Origin: Edwardsiella anguillarum | GTDB lineage: Bacteria; Pseudomonadota; Gammaproteobacteria; Enterobacterales; Enterobacteriaceae | NCBI RefSeq assembly: GCF_008801815.1 | Contig: NZ_VZOX01000009.1 | Strand: one strand, 5' to 3' | DNA: 64,000 nucleotides | Part shown: piece by piece, positions 8,918 through 17,623 of the stretch | Layout of the letters: every line of letters starts with the position of its first letter | Numbering within the stretch: position 1 is the stretch's first letter | Position numbers and translations under genes: made by a program | Notes under the pieces: generated by a model | What the model was told of the DNA's origin: nothing | What the model saw: only the letters and a program-made list of their open reading frames with translations | Databases searched by the model: none

Positions 8918-9523
8918 TTAGCGTAAGCGGGGTGTTGCCTCCGATGATAGCCGATCCAGCGCCAGATTCAGCCGCAATACGTTGACCGTCGGCTGTCCGA
9001 GAAAGGCCGGCCAGCGCGGCTCGGTGTCATCGGCTATCAGGGCATCGACGCGGCTCAGCGCGAGTCCGCGCGCCGCGGCGATGCGCGCCGCCTGATAATG
9101 GGCGGCCTGCGGCGAGATATCCGGGTCGAGGCCGCTGGCGGAGCTGGTGAGCAGATCGACCGGTATCGGCTCGCCGACGGGCTCCTGCGCATCGCGCTGG
9201 CGCAGGCGTTCGGCGCGCGCGGCCAGCGTCCGGGTCAGCAGCGGGTTACTGACCGCCAGATTGCTGCCGCCCGACGCCATGGCGTTGTAGGGGTGCCCGG
9301 CGGTGGCCGACGGGCGCGGCCAAAAGTAGTCGTCGCGCTGGAACGGCTGGCCGATCAGCGCAGAGCCCACCGGGCGGCCATCGCGCAGCAGCAGGGATCC
9401 GTTGGCCTGCAGGGGGAACATCAGCTGCGCCAGCGCCGTGGTTAACAGGGGATAGAGAATACCGGTGATCAGGGTAAGCACCAGCATCATGACCAGGGTG
9501 GGACGTAGTAAGGGCTGTGTCAT
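8918..9523 (-). CDS. kdpC: KdpC, potassium-transporting ATPase subunit
   Basis: The product of 201 residues (190 in E. coli) is the small accessory subunit that stabilises the KdpFABC pump. One N-terminal transmembrane helix (LRPTLVMMLVLTLITGILYPLLTTALAQ) anchors a periplasmic domain with conserved GSALIGQPF, FWPRPSAT and the motif DLLTSSASGLDPDIS. An upstream in-frame ATG at 9622 lies inside kdpB and gives a non-family extension. The chosen ATG at 9523 has a good AAAGGAGC site and the family-like MTQPLLRPTL start. It follows kdpB by 11 bases. Confidence 0.96.
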   Translation of the reverse strand: MTQPLLRPTLVMMLVLTLITGILYPLLTTALAQLMFPLQANGSLLLRDGRPVGSALIGQPFQRDDYFWPRPSATAGHPYNAMASGGSNLAVSNPLLTRTLAARAERLRQRDAQEPVGEPIPVDLLTSSASGLDPDISPQAAHYQAARIAAARGLALSRVDALIADDTEPRWPAFLGQPTVNVLRLNLALDRLSSEATPRLR

Positions 9524-9534
9524 GGTGGGCTCCT

Positions 9535-11601
9535 TTAAGCCAGGCCGCATAAGGTTAATAACAGATCGATCAGCTTGATGCCGATAAAGGGCACCACCAG
9601 TCCGCCGGCGCCGTAGATCCACAGGTTGCGCCGCAGCAGCGCGCCGGCGCTCAGCGGGCGGTAGCTGACGCCGCGCAGGGCCAGCGGGATCAGGAAGACG
9701 ATGATCAGCGCGTTGAAGATCACCGCCGACATGATGGCCGACGCCGGTGAGCTCAGGTGCATCACGTTGAGCTGGTTGAGCTGTGGGTAGGTGGCGGCAA
9801 AGGCGGCCGGGATGATGGCGAAGTACTTGGCCACATCGTTGGCGATGCTGAAGGTGGTCAGCGAACCGCGCGTCATCAGCATCTGCTTGCCGATGTGTAC
9901 CACCTCGATAAGCTTGGTCGGGTTGGAGTCCAGATCGACCATGTTGCCGGCCTCTTTGGCCGCCTGGGTGCCGGAGTTCATCGCCACCGCCACGTCGGCC
10001 TGGGCCAGCGCCGGGGCGTCGTTGGTGCCGTCTCCGGTCATGGCGACCAGACGTCCTTCGGCCTGATACTGGCGGATCAGCGCCAGCTTGGCCTCCGGCG
10101 TCGCCTCGGCCAGGAAATCATCGACTCCCGCCTCGGCGGCGATGGCGGCGGCGGTCAGGCGGTTATCGCCGGTGATCATCACCGTTTTGATCCCCATGCG
10201 CCGCAGCTCGGCGAAGCGCTCTTTGATCCCCCCCTTGACGATATCCTTCAGCGCGACGACGCCGAGGATGCGGGCATCCTCCGCCACCACCAGCGGGGTG
10301 GCGCCGCTGCGCGCGACGCGCTCGACGGCCTCTTCCACCGAGCGGGGGAAGTGGCCGCTGGCGGACTCGACGTAGCGGCGGATCGCGTCGACGGAGCCTT
10401 TGCGGATCATGCGGCCCTGGATGTTGACCCCGCTCATGCGAGTCTGGGCGGAGAAGGGGACAAAGGTGGCGTTCAGGCTGCTCAGGTCGCGTTCGCGCAG
10501 GTTAAAGCGCTGCTTGGCCAGCACCACGATGCTGCGCCCCTCTGGGGTTTCGTCCGCCAGGGAGGCCAGCTGCGCGGCGCTGGCCAGCGCCTGCTCGCTG
10601 ACGCCGCTGACCGGCAGGAACTCGGAGGCCTGGCGGTTGCCCAGGGTGATGGTGCCGGTCTTATCCAGCAGCAGGACGTCGACATCCCCGGCGGCCTCGA
10701 CCGCCCGTCCGCTGGTAGCGATGACGTTGGCGCCCAGCATCCGGCTCATGCCGGCGACACCGATAGCCGAGAGCAGACCGCCGATGGTGGTAGGGATCAG
10801 GCAGACCAGCAGCGCCACCAGTACGGTTACGGTTACCGGGCTGCCCATCTGGCTGACCTGAGCCCCGAAGAGTGAGAAGGGATACAGGGTGGCGCAGGCC
10901 AGTAAAAAGATGATCGTCAGGGCGATCAGTAGGATGGTCAGGGCGATCTCGTTGGGCGTTTTGCGTCGCTTGGCACCCTCCACCATCGCGATCATGCGAT
11001 CGAGGAAGGTTTCGCCGGGGTTGACGCTGCACTGTACTACCAGCCAGTCGGAGAGCACGCGGGTGCCGCCGGTGACCGAGGAGAAGTCGCCGCCGGACTC
11101 GCGGATTACCGGCGCCGACTCCCCGGTGATGGCGCTTTCATCCACCGATGCGCCGCCCTCCAGCACCTCGCCGTCGCAGGGCAGGGTATCGCCCGCCTCG
11201 ACCAGAACCAGGTCGCCTTTGCGCAGGCTTTCGGCGGCCACCTTCTGCCACGGGGTGCCGTACTGCGCCTGCGCCAGCTTTTTGGCCCAGCCGCTCTTCT
11301 TCACCCCTTTCAGGCTCTCGGCCTGCGCCTTGCTGCGCCCTTCGGCCAGTGCCTCGGCCAGGTTGGCAAACAGCACGGTAAACCACAGCCACAGGGCCAG
11401 GCTGCCGGTGAAGACGGCGCTGCCGTCGGTCTGGCCGCACAGGATCATCAGCCAGATAAAGCTGGTCAGCAGGCTGCCCAGATAGACCACAAACATCACC
11501 GGATTGTGCCACTGGACGCGGGGATCCAGCTTACGCAGCGCATCGCGCAGCGCCGTTTTCAGCAGGGCCGGTTCGAATAGTGCACGCTGTTTATGACTCA
11601 T
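9535..11601 (-). CDS. kdpB: KdpB, P-type ATPase subunit
   Basis: The product of 688 residues (682 in E. coli) is the catalytic subunit that hydrolyses ATP for high-affinity K+ uptake. The phosphorylated Asp313 lies in LLDKTGTITLGN. The A-domain TGES motif ends at Ser162, equivalent to the inhibitory phosphoserine of E. coli KdpB. MTGDGTNDAPALAQAD is the hinge motif. Transmembrane helices flank these cytosolic domains. The open frame runs upstream to 12006, but the family start MSHKQRALFEPALLK and a purine-rich GGGAAGAGAG site place the start at 11601. It lies 17 bases past kdpA. Confidence 0.97.
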   Translation of the reverse strand: MSHKQRALFEPALLKTALRDALRKLDPRVQWHNPVMFVVYLGSLLTSFIWLMILCGQTDGSAVFTGSLALWLWFTVLFANLAEALAEGRSKAQAESLKGVKKSGWAKKLAQAQYGTPWQKVAAESLRKGDLVLVEAGDTLPCDGEVLEGGASVDESAITGESAPVIRESGGDFSSVTGGTRVLSDWLVVQCSVNPGETFLDRMIAMVEGAKRRKTPNEIALTILLIALTIIFLLACATLYPFSLFGAQVSQMGSPVTVTVLVALLVCLIPTTIGGLLSAIGVAGMSRMLGANVIATSGRAVEAAGDVDVLLLDKTGTITLGNRQASEFLPVSGVSEQALASAAQLASLADETPEGRSIVVLAKQRFNLRERDLSSLNATFVPFSAQTRMSGVNIQGRMIRKGSVDAIRRYVESASGHFPRSVEEAVERVARSGATPLVVAEDARILGVVALKDIVKGGIKERFAELRRMGIKTVMITGDNRLTAAAIAAEAGVDDFLAEATPEAKLALIRQYQAEGRLVAMTGDGTNDAPALAQADVAVAMNSGTQAAKEAGNMVDLDSNPTKLIEVVHIGKQMLMTRGSLTTFSIANDVAKYFAIIPAAFAATYPQLNQLNVMHLSSPASAIMSAVIFNALIIVFLIPLALRGVSYRPLSAGALLRRNLWIYGAGGLVVPFIGIKLIDLLLTLCGLA

Positions 11602-11618
11602 GATAACTCTCTCTTCCC

Positions 11619-13316
11619 TTATGGCCGTACGCCGCTCAGCGTCATCTGTAGCTGTTCCGCCAGCGGGCCGAGCGCCAGCGCTGGAATAAAGGTCAGGGCG
11701 CCCACCAGCAGAATGGTGCCTACCAGCAGGCCGACGAACAGCGCGCCGTGGGTGTGCAGGGTGCCGTTGCCCGCCGGCTGGCGCTTTTTCAGCGCCAGCG
11801 CGCCGGCGATCGCCATGACCGGCACGATCACCCCGAAACGCCCCAGCAGCATGGCCAGCGCCAGCAGCAGGTTGTAAAACGGCGTATTGACGCTCAGGCC
11901 GCCGAAGGCGCTGCCGTTGTTGTTGGCGGCGGAGGAGAAGGCGTACAGCACCTCGCTGAAGCCGTGGGCACCCGGATTGAGGATCGCGCTGCGTCCGGCG
12001 TCGCACAGTAGCGCGATGGCGCTGCCGGTGAGCACCAGGGCCGGCGGGATCAGAATGGCCAGGGCGGTCATCTTCATTTCATAGACGCCGATCTTTTTCC
12101 CCAGGTACTCCGGGGTACGGCCGATCATCAGTCCGGCGATGAAGACGGTCAGCAGCACGAACAGCAGCATGCCGTACAGGCCGCTGCCCACGCCGCCGAA
12201 GACCACCTCACCTATCTGCATCAGCCACATCGGCACCATGCCGCCCAGGGCGGTGAAGGAGTCGTGCATGGCGTTGACCGCGCCGCAGGAGGCGGCGGTC
12301 GTGACCACGGCATACAGCGCGGAAGAGAGGATGCCGAAGCGGCTCTCCTTACCCTCCATGTTGGCACTGCTGTCGGCGCCCAGCGCTATCAGATGTGGAT
12401 TCCCCTGCAGCTCGGCGTACATCACACAGCCTGCGGCGACGATGAAGATCAGCGACATGGTCCACAGCAGGGCGTGGCCCTGACGGCTGTCGCCGACGCT
12501 GCGGCCGAAGGCGAAGCACAGGGCGGTCGGCAGCAGAAAGATCGCCACCATCTGCAGCAGGTTGCTCAGCGCGGTCGGGTTTTCAAACGGGTGAGCGGAG
12601 TTGGCGCCGAAGAAGCCGCCGCCGTTGGTGCCGAGCAGCTTGATGGCCTCTTGGGAGGCGACCGGCCCCATCGGCAGCAGCTGAGTGCCCCCCTCCAGCG
12701 GCGTCACGCTGACATAGCCGCTAACATTCTGGATCACGCCCTGACTGACAAAGAGCAGGCTCAGCAGCAGCGACAGCGGCAGCAGGACATACAGGGTGAT
12801 ACGCCACAGATCGACCCAGGCGTTGCCCAGCGACGGATCGGCGTGGCGGGCGAAGGCGCGGATCAGGGCAAACAAAACGGCGATGCCGCTGGCCGCCGAC
12901 AGAAAGTTTTGTACGCTGAGCCCGGCCATCTGGCTGAGGTAGCTCAGGCTGCTCTCGCCGCTGTAGGCCTGCCAGTTAGTATTGGTGACAAAGCTGACGG
13001 CGGTATTGAGAGCCAGATCCCAGCGCAGGCCGGGGAATCCCTGGGGATTGAGGGGCAGCAGACCCTGCGCCATCAGCAGCGCGAACAGCAGCGCAATGCC
13101 CAACAGGTTAAAGGCGAGGATCGCCAGCAGATAGTGACGCCAGTCCATCTCATGGGGCGTCACGCCGCACAGGCGCCACAGGGTGTTTTCCGTGCGCGCC
13201 ATAGCGCGGTACGGTTCGCCGTCGATCAGACGGCTCAGCAGGCTGCCCAGCGGCGGTGCCAGGATCAGCAACGGCAGCATCAGCAGACCGATGAGCATTA
13301 GTGCATTGGTAAACAT
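11619..13316 (-). CDS. kdpA: KdpA, K+-binding channel-like subunit
   Basis: The product of 565 residues (557 in E. coli) is the membrane subunit that binds and translocates K+, evolved from a four-fold MPM channel of the SKT superfamily. Selectivity-filter-like stretches are visible, including TNTNWQAYSGESSLS, GTNGGGFFGANSAHPF and SAANNNGSAFGGLS. The frame is open upstream to 14042, but that part reads as low-complexity shadow. The start at 13316 overlaps the kdpF stop in TGATG, a typical coupled start, and gives the family N-terminus MFTNALMLIGLLML. Confidence 0.97.
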   Translation of the reverse strand: MFTNALMLIGLLMLPLLILAPPLGSLLSRLIDGEPYRAMARTENTLWRLCGVTPHEMDWRHYLLAILAFNLLGIALLFALLMAQGLLPLNPQGFPGLRWDLALNTAVSFVTNTNWQAYSGESSLSYLSQMAGLSVQNFLSAASGIAVLFALIRAFARHADPSLGNAWVDLWRITLYVLLPLSLLLSLLFVSQGVIQNVSGYVSVTPLEGGTQLLPMGPVASQEAIKLLGTNGGGFFGANSAHPFENPTALSNLLQMVAIFLLPTALCFAFGRSVGDSRQGHALLWTMSLIFIVAAGCVMYAELQGNPHLIALGADSSANMEGKESRFGILSSALYAVVTTAASCGAVNAMHDSFTALGGMVPMWLMQIGEVVFGGVGSGLYGMLLFVLLTVFIAGLMIGRTPEYLGKKIGVYEMKMTALAILIPPALVLTGSAIALLCDAGRSAILNPGAHGFSEVLYAFSSAANNNGSAFGGLSVNTPFYNLLLALAMLLGRFGVIVPVMAIAGALALKKRQPAGNGTLHTHGALFVGLLVGTILLVGALTFIPALALGPLAEQLQMTLSGVRP

Positions 13317-13405
13317 CAGAAGTCCTCCGCATGCCACAGGGCGTACACCAGATAAACCAACAGGAGTAGCACCAGTACGGCACAGGCGATCAGTCCCAGC
13401 GTCAT
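13316..13405 (-). CDS. kdpF: KdpF, small K+-ATPase subunit
   Basis: This 29-residue single-helix membrane peptide begins MTLGLIACAVLVLLLL, has VYLVYALW next and ends AEDF. The length equals E. coli KdpF, which stabilises the KdpFABC complex in the inner membrane. An AAGGAGAT ribosome-binding site precedes the ATG, and its stop overlaps the kdpA start (TGATG). It is the promoter-proximal gene of the operon. Confidence 0.95.
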   Translation of the reverse strand: MTLGLIACAVLVLLLLVYLVYALWHAEDF

Positions 13406-13814
13406 TTTTTATCTCCTTGAGCGCGATGACGGTATCAGGATAGGAGCTCCCGGATATAAATGAGGCAAAAAGCGCTGCCGTCGCCGTAAAAAAAGTATAA
13501 AAATGGCGGTGCCGCGCGGGGAGGGGGCGGCTATGGTCAGGGGATGCCGGGCTGTCGGCTCGCGGCGGTAAAGGAGGGGATAGCGCGGATCCCCCGTGCA
13601 GGTCATGGGTATGCGTCGCGCCTGGCGATGCGCCAGATCGGCCGGCGTTATCGTGTGTCTCCTTTATTGCGTAGCGGCGTACGCGGGGGCGTAAGTGGTC
13701 GGATGAGTGCTTGATCTTTGTGCGTTCCAGGGCTATGTTGGTGCTGTTTCGGCCACGTCTCCGGCCGCTTTTTGACGCTCCCGGCACCGGCGGGCGTATT
13801 TGCAAGGAGGTCAC
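13406..13814. other. kdpF-ybfA divergent intergenic region
   Basis: These 409 bases separate the leftward kdp operon from rightward ybfA. The only strong element I can identify is the KdpE box at 13475-13503. No open frame with a family-like product or a ribosome-binding site is seen here; overlapping small frames look random. Confidence 0.6.
13475..13503 (-). promoter_or_regulatory. KdpE-binding site of the kdpFABC promoter
   Basis: The leftward strand reads TTTTTATACTTTTTTTAC at 13503-13486, followed by a GC-rich stretch. From memory this closely matches the E. coli KdpE site (TTTATACTTTTTTTAC, then C-rich). It lies 70-98 bases upstream of the kdpF start, the expected place for an activator site. 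The -35 and -10 boxes downstream of it are not obvious enough to place. Confidence 0.85.
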
Positions 13815-14015
13815 ATGTACCAGCGCTATTCCTGGCCGCGTATCTGGCTGCGCCGCAGCGGCGTGATTCTGGTGGGTACCCTGGCCTTGCCCGTGATGCT
13901 GCTGCGTCACGATCGAGCACGCTTCTATAGCTATCTGCACCGGGTCTGGTCGAAAACCAGCGACAAGCCGGTGTGGCTGGCTGAATCGGAGAAGGTCCGC
14001 CCCGACTTCTTCTGA
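13815..14015 (+). CDS. ybfA: YbfA, small DUF2517 protein
   Basis: The 66-residue product is homologous to E. coli YbfA (68 residues, function unknown). The best conserved part is ARFYSYLHRVWSKTSDKP with the tail DFF/DFY. The segment SGVILVGTLALPVMLL is hydrophobic enough for one membrane helix. An AAGGAGG site sits 5 bases before the ATG at 13815, which decides against the in-frame ATG at 13800. As in E. coli it lies divergent from kdp and upstream of ybgA. Confidence 0.9.
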   Translation: MYQRYSWPRIWLRRSGVILVGTLALPVMLLRHDRARFYSYLHRVWSKTSDKPVWLAESEKVRPDFF

Positions 14016-14115
14016 GTCCGCGCGCGTCCCGATATCTGGCAAACCCCGTTCGGCGATCTACACTTGGCGTACAGACTCCACGCGGTCATGGAGATAGAAC
14101 AAGGGGGGCCACGCC

Positions 14116-15069
14116 ATGTCTTCTGCGATTCCTGTCGGGATCAGCGCCTGCCTGCTCGGTCAGGCGGTGCGCTTTGACGGCGGTCACCGGCGCTTCGCCT
14201 TCGCCGCCGATACCCTGGCGCCGTTTTTTCACTTTCTGCCGCTGTGTCCCGAGATGGGGATCGGCCTGCCGTCGCCGCGCCCTGCGCTGCGCCTGACTCG
14301 CCGCGATGCGTCGTCGCCGGTGGCGCTGGTCAACAGCCGGGATCCGGCGCTGGACTATACGGCGGCGATGGCGGATTTCGCCGCGCGTCAGCTGCCGCAG
14401 CTGCAGTCGCTGTGCGGTTTTATCCTGTGCGCCCGCTCGCCCAGCTGCGGCATGGAGCGGGTGAAGGTGTATACGCCGCACGAGGCACGTAAAAGCGGGA
14501 TGGGGCTGTTCGCCGCCGCCCTGATGGCGGCGATGCCCTGGCTGCCGGTCGAGGAGGATGGGCGCCTGAGCGACGGCGCGCTGCGGGAGAACTTTATTGC
14601 CCGGGTATACGCGCTGCACGAGTTTAACCAGCTGTGGCCGTCGGGGCTGAGCCGCGGGGCGCTAGTGGCGTTCCACAGCCGCTATAAGCTGCTGTTGCTG
14701 GCCCACTCTCAGCCCGCCTATCGCGCGCTGGGGCGGATGGTGGCGGAGATAGGCCAGTGGCCTTCGACGGCGGCGTTTGCCACAGAATACCGTCACCGGC
14801 TGATGGCGCTGATGCGACAGCCCGCCTCACGCCGTAACCATACCAATGTGCTGCAGCACGTACAGGGCTACTTCAGCCCACGCCTCAATCCTGCCCAGCG
14901 TGCTGAGCTGAGCCAGCTGATCCTACAGTATCGTCAGGGGATACAGCCCCTGCTGGCGCCGCTGACGCTGATCAACCACTACCTACGGGAATACCCGGAC
15001 GACTATCTGGCGTCGCAGCGCTATTTCTCCCCCTACCCGGACGCCCTGCGTCTGCGCTACGGTCATTAG
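14116..15069 (+). CDS. ybgA: YbgA with DUF523 and DUF1722 domains
   Basis: The product of 317 residues has two parts. The first (about 1-150) shows DUF523 motifs: ISACLLGQAVRFDGGHRR, LCPEMGIGLPSPR and CARSPSCGMERVKVY, with Cys residues that could bind metal or an Fe-S cluster. The second (about 195-310) is the DUF1722 domain, with FHSRYKLLLLAHSQPAYRALGRM and a Tyr/Arg-rich end. E. coli YbgA (169 residues) has only the second domain, so this is the longer form found in many bacteria. Function is unsettled. Adjacency to phr suggests a link to DNA photorepair or stress, but that is inference. The start has an AAGGGGGG site. Confidence 0.9.
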   Translation: MSSAIPVGISACLLGQAVRFDGGHRRFAFAADTLAPFFHFLPLCPEMGIGLPSPRPALRLTRRDASSPVALVNSRDPALDYTAAMADFAARQLPQLQSLCGFILCARSPSCGMERVKVYTPHEARKSGMGLFAAALMAAMPWLPVEEDGRLSDGALRENFIARVYALHEFNQLWPSGLSRGALVAFHSRYKLLLLAHSQPAYRALGRMVAEIGQWPSTAAFATEYRHRLMALMRQPASRRNHTNVLQHVQGYFSPRLNPAQRAELSQLILQYRQGIQPLLAPLTLINHYLREYPDDYLASQRYFSPYPDALRLRYGH

Positions 15070-15077
15070 GCGGCGCG

Positions 15078-16508
15078 ATGAGGACGCACGTGGTGTGGCT
15101 GCGCAGCGATCTGCGCATGACGGATAACCGGGCGCTGCACGCGGCCTGCGCCGATGCCCGGGCCCGGGTGGTGGCGCTGTATGTGGCGACGCCGCGCCAG
15201 TGGCTGGCGCAGGAGATGGCGCCGCGTCAGGCGCAGTTTATCTGGCAGAATCTGTCGGCGCTGCAGGCGGCGCTGGGGCAGCGCGGGATCCCGCTGTACT
15301 GTCTGAGCGTGGACGACTATGCAGCCCAGGCGCGGACGGTGCGCGCGGTGTGCCTGCGCGAGTGCGCCGATGCGCTGTTTGTCAACCGTCAGTATGAGCT
15401 GAATGAACGGCGCCGCGACGATGCGTTGGCCGCCGCGCTGACCATCCCGTGCCATTTTTTTGACGACGCGCTGCTGCTGGCGCCGGGGACGGTGCTGACC
15501 GGCGCGGGACAGATGTTTAAGGTCTTTACGCCGTTTAAACGCGCCTTTCTGCGCGGGCTGACATCGGTCGATCTGCGCGTGCTGCCGGCGCCGTCGCCGC
15601 GCCAGCCGACCCCCGCGGCTCCGACGCAGGTCGCGCGCTTCGATTATCCGGATGCCGCGGTGGATAGCGCGCTGTTTCCCGCCGGTGAGGCGGCGGCCCA
15701 GGCGCGCCTGACGCTGTTTTGCCACGGGGCGCTGGCGGCGTACGCGGCCCGGCGCGATTTTCCGGCGCAGGCGGGAACCAGCCGGCTCTCTCCCTACCTG
15801 ACGCTGGGGGTGCTATCGCCGCGCCAGTGTCTGGCGGCGCTGCAGTCGCAGGCGCTGGCCTCGCCAACCCCATCCGCCGGCGCCGAGGCCTGGTTAAATG
15901 AGCTGATCTGGCGTGAGTTTTACCGCCACCTGCTGGTGGCCTGGCCGGATCTCTGTCGCCATCGCCCCTTTATTCCCTGGACGGCGCAGATCCGCTGGCG
16001 GGACGATCCGGCGGGACTGCAGCGCTGGCAGCAGGGGATGACCGGCTTTCCGCTGGTGGATGCCGCCATGCGTCAGCTGAATCGCTGCGGCTGGATGCAT
16101 AACCGACTGCGCATGCTGACGGCCAGCTTTCTAGTCAAAGATCTGCTGATCGACTGGCGCCTTGGCGAGCGTTATTTTCTGCGTCAGCTGCTCGACGGCG
16201 ATCTGGCCGCGAACAACGGCGGCTGGCAGTGGGCCGCCTCGACGGGCTGCGATGCCGCGCCCTATTTCCGCATCTTTAACCCACGTGTACAGGGGCAGCG
16301 CTATGATCCACAGGGGCAGTTTATCCGCCGGTGGCTCCCTGAACTGCGCGATGTCCCGGACAGTGACATTCATCACCCTCAGCGCTGGGCGCTGCGGCGG
16401 CAGCGCGTGCTAGACTATCCCGATCCGCAGGTCGATCACGCCCGCGCGCGGCAGGACACGCTGTTGGCCTTTGCCCGCGCCCGCGCCGGGGACGACGGCG
16501 CGGCATGA
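15078..16508 (+). CDS. phr: deoxyribodipyrimidine photolyase
   Basis: The product of 476 residues (472 in E. coli PhrB) is a class I CPD photolyase that splits UV-induced pyrimidine dimers with FADH- and an antenna chromophore. The N-terminal alpha/beta domain starts THVVWLRSDLRMTDNRAL. FAD-binding motifs include SRLSPYLTLGVLSPRQC, ELIWREFYRHLLVAWP and GMTGFPLVDAAMRQLNRCGWMHNRLRM. The segment DGDLAANNGGWQWAASTGCDAAPYFRIFNP is the photolyase signature. It begins 8 bases after ybgA, so the two are probably co-transcribed. Confidence 0.97.
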   Translation: MRTHVVWLRSDLRMTDNRALHAACADARARVVALYVATPRQWLAQEMAPRQAQFIWQNLSALQAALGQRGIPLYCLSVDDYAAQARTVRAVCLRECADALFVNRQYELNERRRDDALAAALTIPCHFFDDALLLAPGTVLTGAGQMFKVFTPFKRAFLRGLTSVDLRVLPAPSPRQPTPAAPTQVARFDYPDAAVDSALFPAGEAAAQARLTLFCHGALAAYAARRDFPAQAGTSRLSPYLTLGVLSPRQCLAALQSQALASPTPSAGAEAWLNELIWREFYRHLLVAWPDLCRHRPFIPWTAQIRWRDDPAGLQRWQQGMTGFPLVDAAMRQLNRCGWMHNRLRMLTASFLVKDLLIDWRLGERYFLRQLLDGDLAANNGGWQWAASTGCDAAPYFRIFNPRVQGQRYDPQGQFIRRWLPELRDVPDSDIHHPQRWALRRQRVLDYPDPQVDHARARQDTLLAFARARAGDDGAA

Positions 16509-16550
16509 GGCGCAGGCGCCGCAGCGTGGCAGAGACAGGGAGAGTGGCAG

Positions 16551-17567
16551 ATGATGCAGAGGATGTGGCGCAGATGGGTGGCCGGTGGCGCGCTGCTGTG
16601 CGGGCTGGCGATGTGCCCCGCGCAGGCCGCCTTTGAACTGGTGGCGTTGGGCAGCGGCGGCGGGCTGAACGGCGATAACCTGAACGCCTATCTTATCCGC
16701 CATGAGCGCGATGCGCGCTATGTTGCGCTGGACGCCGGCACCACCCTGCCGGGGATCGCCCGGGCGCTTGAGCTGGGGGCGTTTCCGACGGTGAGCGCCG
16801 CGCGCGCCGCGCCCTGGACGCCGCAGGGCTATGTGCTGAGAGAGCTCATTGCCGCCTACTTCATCAGCCATCCCCACCTGGATCACGTCGCCGGCCTGCT
16901 GCTGGCGGCGCCGGAGGATAGCCATAAGCCGATCTACACCCTGGCGGACAGCGCCGATACCCTGCGCAATCACTATTTTAACTGGAAGAGCTGGCCGAAC
17001 TTCAGCGATGCCGGGCAAGGGCAGCGGCTGGGTACCTACCGGATCCACAGCGTCCGCCCGGGGCAGCGCTTTACGCTGGGCGTCAGCGGTCTGCGCGGGG
17101 TGGTCTACCCGCTCAGCCACGGCGGAGAGACGTCGTCGATGATCCTGCTGGAGCGAGAGGGGGAGTACGTGGCGTACTTTGGCGATACCGGCGCCGATCG
17201 GATAGAGAACAGCCAGCGCTTGGATCACATCTGGCGCCGGCTGGGGCCGCTGGTGGCCAGCCGGGCGCTAAAGGGGATCATCATTGAGACCTCCTTCAGC
17301 GACGAGGTGCCCGAGACGCGGCTGTTTGGGCACCTAACCCCGGCGCTGCTGAACCAGGAGATGATCAATCTGTCCCGCTACAGCGGTGGCACGGCGGCGC
17401 TGGCGGGTCTGCCGGTGGTGATATCGCATATCAAGCCGTCGCTGCGGGCCGGCGCCGCGGCGGAGCAGCAGATCATGGCGCAGCTGGCGGTCGGGAACCG
17501 CAGCGGCGTGGCGTTTCGCCATCTGCGCCAGGGGGAGCGGACGCGGTTTGCCGGAGGGGATGAGTAG
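16551..17567 (+). CDS. exported class II 3',5'-cyclic-nucleotide phosphodiesterase
   Basis: The product of 338 residues resembles the class II cyclic-nucleotide phosphodiesterase family (yeast PDE1, Vibrio fischeri CpdP), metallo-beta-lactamase-fold enzymes hydrolysing cAMP or cGMP. A Sec signal (basic MMQRMWRRW, hydrophobic core, AQA near residue 26) predicts export to the periplasm. Metal motif HPHLDH is at residues 107-112. His190 (YPLSHGGE), YFGDTGADR near 209-217 and IIIETSFSDEVPETRLFGHL complete the family signature. It lies 42 bases after phr and 56 before ybgI, the position occupied by dtpD in E. coli. A periplasmic enzyme would act on extracellular cyclic nucleotide rather than the CRP-linked cytosolic pool. 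Confidence 0.88.
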   Translation: MMQRMWRRWVAGGALLCGLAMCPAQAAFELVALGSGGGLNGDNLNAYLIRHERDARYVALDAGTTLPGIARALELGAFPTVSAARAAPWTPQGYVLRELIAAYFISHPHLDHVAGLLLAAPEDSHKPIYTLADSADTLRNHYFNWKSWPNFSDAGQGQRLGTYRIHSVRPGQRFTLGVSGLRGVVYPLSHGGETSSMILLEREGEYVAYFGDTGADRIENSQRLDHIWRRLGPLVASRALKGIIIETSFSDEVPETRLFGHLTPALLNQEMINLSRYSGGTAALAGLPVVISHIKPSLRAGAAAEQQIMAQLAVGNRSGVAFRHLRQGERTRFAGGDE

Positions 17568-17623
17568 CGTATTATCCGCAGTACGATCGATGACGGCGGC
17601 AGGCGAACTGCCCGGGAGACCCC

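Noticed and set aside
11602..12006. N-terminal extension of kdpB
   Set aside because: It overlaps kdpA in another frame, is Arg/Gly-rich and lies before the family start MSHKQR.
13317..14042. N-terminal extension of kdpA across the promoter region
   Set aside because: It runs through kdpF and the KdpE box and has no family likeness; the coupled TGATG start is better.
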